From contig JAUTDP010000008.1 in assembly GCA_033439795.1 (NCBI GenBank), forward strand, positions 992,001 through 1,056,000: DNA of 64,000 bases, in the 5' to 3' direction. A program made the translations under genes and the position numbers. The DNA is from Sordaria brevicollis. Lineage: Eukaryota; Ascomycota; Sordariomycetes; Sordariales; Sordariaceae. Under the pieces are notes generated by a model, which was not told the DNA's origin, ran no database searches, and saw only the letters and a program-made list of their open reading frames with translations. Below, one piece after another: positions 9,923 to 21,480 of this stretch (the first letter of the stretch is position 1; every line of letters starts with the position of its first letter).

Positions 9923-12900
9923 ATTTACTCTCCGTAAAAAAATCTATTAATGCCCTTATTAATTTATATCGGCGTAAATAGTTAAAAAAAAGGAAAAATA
10001 ATTTATTGCGAAATTGAAATTTATTGTATAAATTCGTCCGCTTTATTCGCCGCTTTTTTACTCTCTATTTACCGTTTATTTAATTATTTTATATTCGTTA
10101 TAATATATATTTTTTATACTTTCGCGGGTTATAATTCGGGTAATACGGCGTTAGTAAACGAATATTAAAATTTATTAAATATTGTAAAAGGTTTTATTAA
10201 TAATGAATTCTATAATTAATTTAGTAAAAGAAATAGAATTGCGTTTGGAATTAAAAATTCTAAACCTTATAATACATTTCGGTTTTTTATTATAAAATTC
10301 TTCTTATATTTATAAATAATTTTTATTAGAGACGTCGTTAAATTAATTTACCGGTATATTAATAATATAATAATTATAATTAATTAGGTTTCCGGGGACG
10401 ATATAGGGGTATAAGGTTTAGTAATAAGGGATATAGTAAGCCTGTTCTTCGGGAATTATTATTTAATCGCTAGGTTATTAAGGAGGTATAAATTTTTTAT
10501 AATATATAATGTATTAAAAGGCGGCGGTTAAAACGTTAATTATTATACGCGTATCCGGGTTTAAATTAATAATGTATTTAACGCTTCTACGTTTTTTATA
10601 AATTTGCGCGAAGTAAATTATTTATTAAATAGGGTTAATATATTTCTATTTACCCGTTTAATTATATTATATTTCGTATTATAATATTTAAATTACGTAT
10701 TATTTTAATGTAATTAATATTTTTTTATATAATTTATTAATATAGCGTATATTACGCTTTATAAGGTATACGTAACGTAGGATATATTAATAAACGAATA
10801 CTTTTTATAAAAAATTATTCGATTAGTAGGTAATAATATATTCGACCTATTCTATAATTATCGTTCTAATTATTACGAAATCTATTTTCTATAATAATAT
10901 TACGCTGATATTTATATCCTTAATATAATATTTATTAAAAGGCGTATATTTAATGCGGTTTAGAATCGATATATAATAAGTATTACTATTACGGTCGATA
11001 ACGTTTATATTAATTTAATATATACTTAAATAAATAATATTTAAAGGTGAATTCGAAGTAAATATATTTATAAAAATACTTTTAAAGGTAATTTTATAAA
11101 TTAAATTTAAATTTAAGTATATAGTAAAAATTATTTTAAAAAAAAGAAATTATTTAAAGGTAATATTTAAGGAGAAAAGAAGAGTATTAAAAATAAATAA
11201 AAGAAGTATATTTTTATAATTTCTTAATAAATAATTTATGGGTTTTAATTTACTAAATATCCTTCGTTTTTATATATTTAATATTTTATTTCCTAATTTT
11301 ATATAAAATTTATTCTATTTAATCCTAATTCCTTTAAAATTCTCTATTCGGTAAATATTTAGTTAAAGCCCTCGTATTCGATTAATTATCTTTTCGTTTT
11401 AACTTTTATTTACTCTTCGACGATAATTTAGCGCTGGTAATTTTAAATTCGAATAGGGCCGATAAGAGGTAATTATCGGCTGTAAAGGTTAAAATAATAA
11501 AGTTCTAAATAATTGATAGAAATTACGTTATATATTTTCTACGAAATTGGGAAGTTTAATTTATATATTAATTTTCCGACCGTTTAAATAATTTTAAATA
11601 GTCTAACGTATTACGGTCTAATCTTCCTTCCGATTAATAAAGTAAAAAGGATATTATAACTTTTATATAAGCGGAATATAATTTTATCGTTAATTTTAAA
11701 AAATTTTATTATATACTTCCGATTATAATAAATTTTTATAATTACGGCTATTAATATAATAATATTAATTATATTTATTTTTAAAATTCTTAAATTAATT
11801 ACCTTTTCGGGGACCCGGTTTACTATAAACTTAATTATATTATTAAGGGTAAAACCTATAACGGCTTCGTTAAAGAATATACCGGTTAATATAGATTTAA
11901 TACTATTATATATAAATTAGATATAAAGTAATATTTCGGATTATTAAATTCTATTTACTATCCTATAAAAGAAATATTTAAATACGGATATAACGGTCTA
12001 GATTATTTACTCCATTTATCCGTTTATTATTAGGTAGTAGGCTATTAAATATAATAAATAGGTATTTAATTTATATTAAATTATTTTCTATATATTAAAA
12101 AGAAATTTAGGGTCTTAATTATTTAATAATTATTTCGGGATTCCCTAATTCGCGGAAAGGAAAATTACGATTAAAATCTTCCCCTATTACGAAATTATTT
12201 ATATTATTTTACCCTTTAAGAATAAAATTTAGCGGTTAAATTTATTTATATATATAAAGTATATATTATAACCATTAAGGTTTTAAAATAGGCCAATTAT
12301 AAAATCGATATTAATAAAGAAATAAAAGTATAAAGGGGAAAGAATAAATTAAAAATTTTTATAAATTTTATAACGAATAATACGGTATATAGCGTATTAT
12401 AAGTATATTCGTACAAAGCGGCGGAATTTTTTATAATTATAATTAATATAATAGGAAATTATAAATATTTCGTAAAATTTATTATATTTATAGTAATTTT
12501 TCTTATAAAATATATTAAAGATATTTATAATATAATTAAAAGGTATATAAAGCTTAGGGGTTATACCTTCTATAATTCTTTAAAGGAGGCCGTTACGGAT
12601 TTCGAAGGGTAAAATAATTGGTTGTAAGATTTAATTATTTTTCTTTATAATATTTAATACGCTTTTCTATTTCGGATTTTAAAAATAACTTTTTTAAATC
12701 TTTTTTCGAAAATTACAATTAATTTCGATTAACGCTATTCCTCTTCGTCCTAACGCTAATATTTCGGATAATTTAATATTAATAACCTTTAATAATAATT
12801 TAATAATTTTTATAAATAATAATTAGAGTAATTAGGAATTAAATAGTACGCTTTCGGTATATATAATAAAATTTACCTAATATTCCGGATAATCGTTTAA

Positions 12901-15900
12901 TAAATTATTTAAGGAGCTTAACTCTATCGTTAATTCGGATTTATTAATTAGGAATTTAAATAATACGTCCGGTATAATATAATTTTTATTTAATTTATAT
13001 AAGACTTTAATATTTTATTAATTTAAATATTCGAAGGTTCGAATTAACTTTTTATTTTCGATAAATATAGTAATAGAATTAGTAATATTAATATATTATT
13101 TTACTAAATTTAAAATAATTTTATAATTTATAAATATTTAAATAAGATATTAAATATTAACGATCTATTATTTATATTTCTTTAATACCTATATAAAATT
13201 ATATATTTCTATTTTTATCGATTAATATTTCTTTTTAGCGTCCTAAAAGGTTTTATTAATAAAAGTAATTAATTCTACGGATATCGAAGGTAATAAGGAG
13301 GTTATTTTTCCATTGGTAATAATTTTAATTAGTACTTCGTCCTTAATATAATAGACCTATACGCCGATTCCTAAGCTAAAAACGTCGAAATCGATATATA
13401 ATATTTTAATCGGCGAAAAGTAAACGAAAATAATAAGGCGGAATAGTATTACTTTAATATCGTTAAAAATTTTCTTTTCTTCTAAAATAGGAAGTAAGAA
13501 AGAAAGTTTTTAAACCTAATTTCTTTAATCGGTCTTATTTTTATATATTCGTTTATTAATTTTAATTATATTTACTTTTCGTTATTTTAGTAGATCGATT
13601 ATTATTATAAATTATAAGATTTTATAGCGGAATTAAATCGAAAAGCCGATAAAAATTTCCAAATCTCTTAAGTTTTTAAGAAAAATAAGGCGTTTAACGG
13701 CGGCGAACTTTTCTTCGGAGGTATTTATATTAAATAAATTAATTATTCGTCCTAATATTATAATGTTAAGAAAGTCGATAAATAATTTATTCGGACCGAT
13801 AGAAATATTATAACGTTATAAACGTTAAAATAATTTAATAAAATTTTAAATATAGTCCTTTAAAATTTATAAACCTAATATAATATCGTCGTAATAAATT
13901 AGCGTATTAATATTTCGGAAAATAATATTTATATATCTTTATACGAAGGCGTTAGAATTTTTATAACTTATAATAATATAATTAAATGTAAATTAGCTTA
14001 TATAAATTATAATAGAGAATATTTAACGGCTTTTAGGGTAAATAAATTATTAATAGTAGAAGGTAATAGTATTAAAAACGGTAATGTATTTATAACCTTT
14101 TAATTTTATAATAATCTCTTCTTACGTTTTTATAAAGTATAAATTAATAATTGCGATACGGTTTAATTTACGGATATTTACTATTATCCTTCTTTTCTTT
14201 ATACCGTCCAATATATCCTTCTAAATTACGAAGATTAAAAAGGAGAAAAATACCTTTTAAATTATAAATATAATCTTTCCAGCGTCCTTTAATTTTTAAA
14301 TAGTATTTTAAATAATTTCTTTACCCTTTTAGTTTAATAAATAAATTTTAGTTTTTTTAAGAATGAATTTCTACTAATCGTTTTGGAAGTCGATATTTAT
14401 TTATTATTCTTTCGGTATCTTTACAAAACCTTTATTTTTAAAAACTATAATAAATTCTAATAATACTTACGTTAAACGTTTAATACCGCCCGGGTTATTT
14501 TTATCCGTAAAAATAATTATACTATATTCGTATTTAATATCGTTATTTATAAAGATTATTAATATCCGGATCTCGTCTTTTCGTTTCTTTTTTATTAAAG
14601 GTTCTTATATCGCTAAATCGATTAAATTTATATCTATTAGAAGGAATATTATATTAAAATTAATAAATGAAAAATATCCGACTTATTAGCGTACGGGAAT
14701 AATTAACGGTAAGTTAATTTTATTATACGCAAATATTAAGTAAAAGTTTAAATTAATAAGTAACGTAAACGAAAAAAACCGATTAATCGGGGCTAAATTA
14801 AAAATAAAATTATAATTAACGTTATAAATATTATAAGATATAGGGAAATAATATATAATAATTAATAGGATAATAATATATTTAATAGTATAAATTCTAA
14901 CCTATTACGGTTTAATCCGATTAGCGAAGGTAAATAGAATAAATATTTTATATAATTTAATATTAATAATAAATTGGGATAATAAAATATTAAATACTTT
15001 TAATCCTATATAATCCGTACCGAAGAAAAGGTTTAGAGCGAAATTATTTATTAAAAAAATTTCTTTTATAAATATTACGAATATTAGAACGTTCGTTAAA
15101 GTATTAATATTAAAAAGAGCGAATAGGAAGAGGATATATTCTTTAAATTTTAATATAATTTTATTAATATTTTTTAAAGTAAAAAGGGTAATTCGTTACT
15201 TAATACGCAAATTAGGGTAATATTTAACTAATTAATAATAATCGATTATTAATAAAGAATAATCCGTATTTATATAAATTTATAATTCGTTATTAAATAG
15301 TATCCGAATTCTTACTTTTAAATAAATTTATAAGCGAAACTTATAATTTAAACTATTTTTATATTATTAATAGGAGGATAATTCTCTTCTTCGGATACCC
15401 TCCGTTTTTATATTATTAAGTTAGCGTTTCCCGACTTTCTACCGGTTTAATAAAAAGTAGACCGATTATTATATTACCTAAATATTTAATAATATATAAT
15501 ATATACCGATTTTATATTTTATTTATCCTATTAATTATCGTATAAATAATTTCGCTTTTTCGGGTCGGGTTGCTTATACTTTAAATAAATGGGGTATATA
15601 TATTCTATTAATTTGGATTTATTTGGGAAAGATTTCGGGTATTTATAATATTAATAGCGGAGGGTTTCGGCGTTTATTAAGAAAGCGGTCGCAAAGAATA
15701 TAGATTTTTAGTATTTAAATTTTAATAGGGGTAGAGGAGGTTAATCTTTTTACCTTTACTTTTTTTAATCGTTAGAATTTTAAATGGCGAAAACATTTAT
15801 ATTAAATGTATTATTTAAAATATCCTCTACGGTTGGATATTAGTAATAATTATTTTAACCATCGTTTTCGAAGGTTGCGTTAATATATTTAAGTCTAGGA

Positions 15901-18037
15901 ATTAAAAGGTATTTATTCTTAGGAATTACGTAGGGAGCGAATTATTATTAATTATTCTATTAATTTTAATAATTATTAGTATTATTTTATTTATTAAAAT
16001 TCCCGGGGTAAATAGGATTATTATAATTAAATAATTAAATATTAGGGTTTTAATAGTTTTATTAAGAAGGGTAATTAATTTTACCCTTATTTTAAAATTA
16101 TTAGGAGCGTTCCGTTAATTTTTAGGCTTTATTTTCGATAATAAATTCGTATTCGGCGATATTTCTTAGGAATTTATTTAATATAGTATTTTCTCTTAAT
16201 TTAATTAATTCCGATTAAATATTGGGGTTTAATATTTTAAAGGCGGCGGTAAATTAATTTTGGAGTAATATTCTATATATTTTAATATTGTAAATTATAG
16301 TTTATACGAAGGTATAAAGGTCTTATCTTTTTATTATATTTTAAAAAGAAAAGTTAGCCTTTTTAATATCTTTTATTACCTTCGAATAATTTTTTTTAAA
16401 ACGTTCTTTTAGCTTTTTATAAATTATTAAAATATTTATAAATAATAGGACCTATTGGTTAATAGTGGTTAAAATATACGAATACTATATTAATACTAAT
16501 CTAGCGAAGTAGGATATTTATATTTCGTATATTATTTATACGCTATAGGATTATTCGAAGAGTAAAAGACGGTTAGTAAATAGAAATATATTATAGTATT
16601 TATTTATCCTATTATCGGATATTACGCCGGATCCGTTAACGTCCTTTATAGAAGGGTCGAAATATCCTACTTTGTAAACCTTTAATAATCCTTTTATTTA
16701 CTAAATTTAAATATTTTAGGGCTCGTCCCTATATTATTAAATAATTTTTATAATAATTTTAATTATATTAATAGTATTTTATATTTTAATTTCCTAAAAG
16801 GTTAAAGCGAATATAGCCGCCTAATTACGCTTTTATACCTCGTTATATTTTTCGTCGTTAAATATATTAAAAATAGGAAACCCTATTATAAATTTATTAG
16901 ATTATAATTCTCCGGATTATTTTAATTAAGATAAGGAAAGTTTATTATTTTTAATTCGTCCGGCCGATTATATATTTTTTTTCTAATAATTTTCGGATTC
17001 GCTATTTTTAATATTATTACTTTATCCGTTATTAATTAGTTATAACCCGGTCGGTATTTATAGTAAAATAGTTTAATTTTTTAAAAATAAATCCTTTTAA
17101 TACGGGTAGGAGCCTAAAAAATTAATTTAAAATATAAATATATTATAGTCCAATCCTATAAACGAAGGATTTAAAAAACCGAACGGAGTAATTAATTTTT
17201 ATTATTCTTTTAGGGTAATTTTATTAAATGGAAATTCGCTAAATAATTTTACCCCGCGCGTATTAAAGCCGATTTAATTATTGCGAAATTAGAATAAATA
17301 ATATAAAAGTTATATTAATATTTAATAAGGAAATACTTCCTATTAATAGGAAGGTAATTCTTCGCGGATAAGCGAAGGTTTAGGAAATTAATTTAATTCG
17401 TTTAGGGATTTTATTCGTTTTCGTAATACGATTTTAATAATTGAATTTAATAATTAAAAATTTTAAGTAAACGCGGACTAATAGTAGGAGCGTTTCGATT
17501 AACGATGTACTAATTTACGTAATAATTAATTATATTAGGAAGAGGGGTTTAATTAATTTTATTCTTAATTTAGGATTATTTATTTATAGAATTAAGCGAA
17601 TATAGCCGTTAGAAATCTAATAAATATAGCTTATTTTAATAGTTAGCGTTTTTCTCCGGGGATAGGAGGATCGGTATTAAAATTAAATTATAGGGCTCTC
17701 GCTAATTCGATATCCGAATCGAAAATCCTTTTTATATAAAAGTAGCCGGATCGGTAAAATTTAATAATTTATTGCGCTCTCTCTTTTAAATCGATAGGTA
17801 TAGGGAGAAAGAGGAAGGTAATACTATTATAGGAGGCTAAATATTAGGGAGGCTAATAAGAACGCGACTTATTATAGAGGGGAGGCTACGTCCTATTAAT
17901 ATTTATTAATATCGTTATTAACGTATTATTAACGCGAAATTGCATAATGTAATATATTTAGAAAAAAAAGAAAAATAATAATATAATAAGGTTAGTAAAT
18001 TGGGAAGTTGGTTATTCCCCTAGGTGGATCGCCAGAT
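9923..18037 (-). pseudogene. RIP-destroyed gag-pol interior
   Basis: No open frame survives. Minus-strand reading near 13,750-13,900 gives IYYDDIILGL followed, after RIP stops, by residues matching the gypsy RT pattern of an aromatic/Leu-rich helix and then NISIGPNK...FI...ILG. Reading about 12,010-12,160 gives a DP-F...W/K..L segment and an AY-x-L-x-x-NG motif corresponding to the integrase AYHPQTDGQ region, with His/Pro/Gln/Thr codons altered as RIP would alter them. Gag, which should lie at about 16-18 kb, has no recognisable motif left. I did not reconstruct the ancestral protein. Confidence 0.8.
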
Positions 18038-18327
18038 TATAAGGATTTACTCCTTGGAAATAAGTAAAGATTTATATGAAATGTAATGAATTAATTATTG
18101 GGGAAGATTCTATATCTTTAACTAATTGGGGGACCTCTAGTTTTATACCCTCTTAGTATTTGGGCGTACTTATAAGGCTATAAAGGCCCTATAGGTATTT
18201 ACTTATACCTATTTGACTACTCGTAGTAAGTAAAGGTTTGTGCTAAGTAAGTACTACCCTTCATGGGTAAGTACGTTGCTCGTATCTAGGAAGTACCCAG
18301 TGGGTTACGCCGCAGGCGCCGCCCACA
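18038..18327 (-). repeat. Right LTR (5' LTR in element orientation)
   Basis: 290 bp. Its inner (left) half is the RIP-mutated part, while its outer (right) end keeps CpA-containing sequence such as CCCACA. This is the mirror image of the left LTR. Confidence 0.93.
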
Positions 18328-21300
18328 CTCCAAGAAGCCCGCTCTTTTTCTGGTTCAGGGCGCTTTCCTCAGGAACAGCTGTTGGTTGCTGCAAGTGCTT
18401 GAGCAGTTGCTTCTTGTTTCAGGCACGCGACTGCCAAATGTGTGGGATTGGACATTGGCATTTCTTGGGTACACTGCAACCTTTGGCTGATCCTCAGGCG
18501 TTCCTTCCGTCACGAACATCGCGAGACCGGTGTGCAAGGCACTGGCCATACTAAGGTATCGTCTCGCTTCAACGTCCTTCCTTCCCTTTCAGGTCCATAG
18601 TTTGCCACTGGCTCTGTTTGTCCACGGTTGACTTGGGAAAGAGCTGCCTGGGCCTGGTTTTTGGAGCTTGGCTTGCGTTGTCCAGTGGAAACATCCCATG
18701 TGACTAGGACAAGGCAAGAGTCACCTCAGTCGATATTTCTCCCGTGGTCCCGTCCGCGGCCACAACTTCCTCTTGAACTCATCTTTTTTTTCTTTGACTG
18801 AGGCCTGCTTGAGTGTGCTCATATCACAGCTGTTACCCTCGAAATGACGGTTTTACCGGGTCGGCATTCAGGCCCATGTTCGACATGCTCACCAGCCAAC
18901 TTAACATTGTCCAAGTTTCCTACTTTCCTTTTCCCCCGAGCAACTTAACAGTGGCACTCCCCATTCGACGTCAATCATCTTTCCAAAAGTCAACACCTGA
19001 CGGAAATCATCTTGTTCAACCGTCCCTGCCTTCGATCAACCATTGGCTTACCGCATCCGCGCTCGACTGCTTGAGTACCTATCAGATGTTGCCCGTCTCA
19101 TCATACCTTATGGTCCTAACTTGAATGTTCTCTAGATCTCTCTTCGCCAGGATTACAGCGCCATGGTCGTCCAAGGAGTAATTCTGCCATCATGCCATGC
19201 AAAGGATCATGAACATTTGCGCTTCGGAGTATCTCACCGTCTTACGCGCACAGGGGCGCCTCATCTCATATCGGACAACATCTATCTGTTTCGAGAAAAA
19301 CTCGGCGGTCTCGATTCCCAACAGTTAGCTGTCGAAGCTTCTGTCCTGCGTCCCGTCCATATGCACGCCTGACGCGCTTCAACCACCCAGCGCACTGGCC
19401 CACAGCACCGAAAACCCCCAGTCTTCAGCCTTCTCAGCGGTGCCGGAGTTCCACTACAACTCAACTCTACTCTACCTACGGTCTCACTCTCACCATTCTG
19501 GCCTCTCCCGGCGGGCAACTTCAACGAACACGGGGGCTGTCATCGTCCCATCCCTGTGTTCATGGAGAAGGAGAAAAAGTGACGAGCCTGTCATATCGCC
19601 ATGAACGTTTCAAACCATTGTCTGGCCAACATCACCATTACGATACGCCAACTCGTATCAAAACGAAACATTCCGTGCATCCGAGGAGTGACGTACCCAA
19701 CACCCTTCTTTAAAACTGCCAGTGGCCCAGCACAACCCAACACGTGCCAGCTACATCGCAGCTGCCACTTTCAAGATGGGACATCCATATCTTCTTTCAC
19801 CAAGGATGGGAAATTGAAAAGCTCCATTTGAGTTGATCCATAGCCCAAGGATTGGGCCCCTTTCGGAATGCCTTATTTGCGGTCGTGAGGTGGAGTGAGT
19901 GGTACAGAGGTAGCTACCGGCTACGGCCCGTTCAAGGCTCCAGTTCCACGACACCAGGGAGGTGAGATGCGCATGATCGGGTACCGCCAACCCAGCTTCT
20001 GGGGCTTCCAAGCGTTAGTCCCTGTGCGCTTTTCCCTTGTTTCATCCTTCTTTTACTGACGTTTTCCGCAGCTAATTTAGCGGCCGAGATGACATGCTGT
20101 TCAAACCACTTTTTGGCTCTGGACCTCAGACGATTTCTTCACGCCGGACTAAATTTCCTTAAGCAAGTTCGTTCCCCCTCCCCCCTCCATTGCTTTCTTC
20201 CGCTTCTATCGATCCGGGACAAGATCTCATTTCGTCCATCGAGAGAGAATCGATACGAACTCACCCCTTGCTACGGTCAATGTTAGGGTCAAGCTGCAAG
20301 AAACCCTTCCGGTATAGTACCATGCCATCTCGACGACAAACCGTCCAAGGGAAAAGGCTCCATCACAGCGCAAGCGAGAACGAGGATTATCGCAGTGTTT
20401 AGCCCAACTCAGTCTCAGTCAGCGGTTTGCCAAGACGCAACCTCGAGAAAAGGGGACAATGAGCGGAGACACCCCCGCGCCAACAACAAGAACGAGCTGG
20501 ATATTTGCTATCGTCATCATTCATCATCAAAACCCATGGGAGGTGGCTATTCGCCCTCGCCAACCCTGCTCCACTCATCACTACCACCCATCAACTCAAG
20601 ACAACCTAGTTGAGCGTGAGGCTTCCATACGCTAAGATTGGGTGCTCATTGTTAGTGCAACGTTCTATCTTGACTGCTCACATCGGACACTTGTCTAGAA
20701 CTCGTAGATGGTCTTGGTTTTCGAAGATCCCGCTTTCCGTCGAACCTCTGTCAGAGATGATCTTACCCATCAAGACCATTTCCCGGTGGCGCACACTTCC
20801 TTGTCCCACACTTGATGACTCTCGTTGTGATTGCGGTTCGCTGTCTGTTCCAATGAGATGGTACCTGATGGTCCCCTGCCTAGCAGCTATGCCTTGTCTT
20901 GCCTTTGCGAGCCTGCAGCCTTTCCCCCCATCCTTGGTATGGAAAGCGTTGCAGACCGTTGGCTATTGGACACACCAGTTTCCCGGAGGGTTCGCTTTGT
21001 CTTTGCGTCTTGAGACAGCTGCAAGATTGAGGGGCTTTTGCAACCCGGATCCCTACAAGACCAGACCCATACCCTTTCCATGACAAGCTTGGGACGCAAT
21101 GCCAGTATGAATCCCAGTCCTTGTTTATCCATCGACCGTTCAGATGCTGCTGTGCGGGAACCTGGGGTTGTTGGGATCTTGCTCATGTTCTCCATGTTTC
21201 TCAGCTTGCTACGTGCAGGGACCAACCGGTACTGGGTTGACAGATGGGGCTCTAGGGCTGCCCGCTATCAATGACTGTCCCTTTTCTGATCTGAATCCGT

Positions 21301-21480
21301 CATGTCCAACCTTACTTAGCTTCCAAGACGTCCGCTTCTTTCTTCAAAGGCAGCCGAAGGAGCAAAGCGAGATCCACTACGCAACAGGATGCTATCAATA
21401 GTCTCATCCGTTTGGTATTGGACTCTCGCAGACTTCCAGGTTGCTCCGGGCGACTTTGACGACGATCTCGGTACATCATC
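18328..21480. other. 3.15-kb gene-free interval upstream of the Zn2Cys6 factor
   Basis: Normal base composition, not RIP-mutated. Open frames are short (the longest about 157 codons), lack introns that would join them, and show no family resemblance. The stretch next to 21,480 is probably promoter and leader of the transcription-factor gene, possibly with upstream ORFs. I see no tRNA, repeat or conserved element in the rest. Confidence 0.5.

Larger units (their letters stand above)
9633..18327 (-). mobile_element. Complete RIP-mutated Ty3/gypsy-type LTR retrotransposon
   Basis: An 8,695-bp element is bounded by two 290-bp direct repeats that are TG...CA at their least mutated ends. The same 5-bp sequence CTCCA flanks both sides (9628-9632 and 18328-18332), a perfect target-site duplication. 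The interior is extremely AT-rich and depleted in CpA/TpG. On the minus strand the reverse-transcriptase YxDD motif lies at about 13,884-13,895 (IYYDDIILGL) and integrase-like sequence at about 12,010-12,160. RT before integrase is the Ty3/gypsy order. Just inside the right LTR, in element orientation, lies TGGCGATCC, a plausible primer-binding site. Next to the left LTR is the purine-rich ACGGAGAGTAAA, a plausible polypurine tract. All expected coding capacity is destroyed by TAA/TAG codons, so the element cannot encode its own proteins. Confidence 0.92.

Noticed and set aside
9633..18327. Could the first AT-rich tract be a centromere or a mitochondrial insertion?
   Set aside because: LTRs, target duplication, RT and integrase remnants explain it as one retrotransposon.
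18240..18554. Forward frame beginning in the right LTR
   Set aside because: It starts inside the retrotransposon LTR and crosses the target duplication; chance frame.
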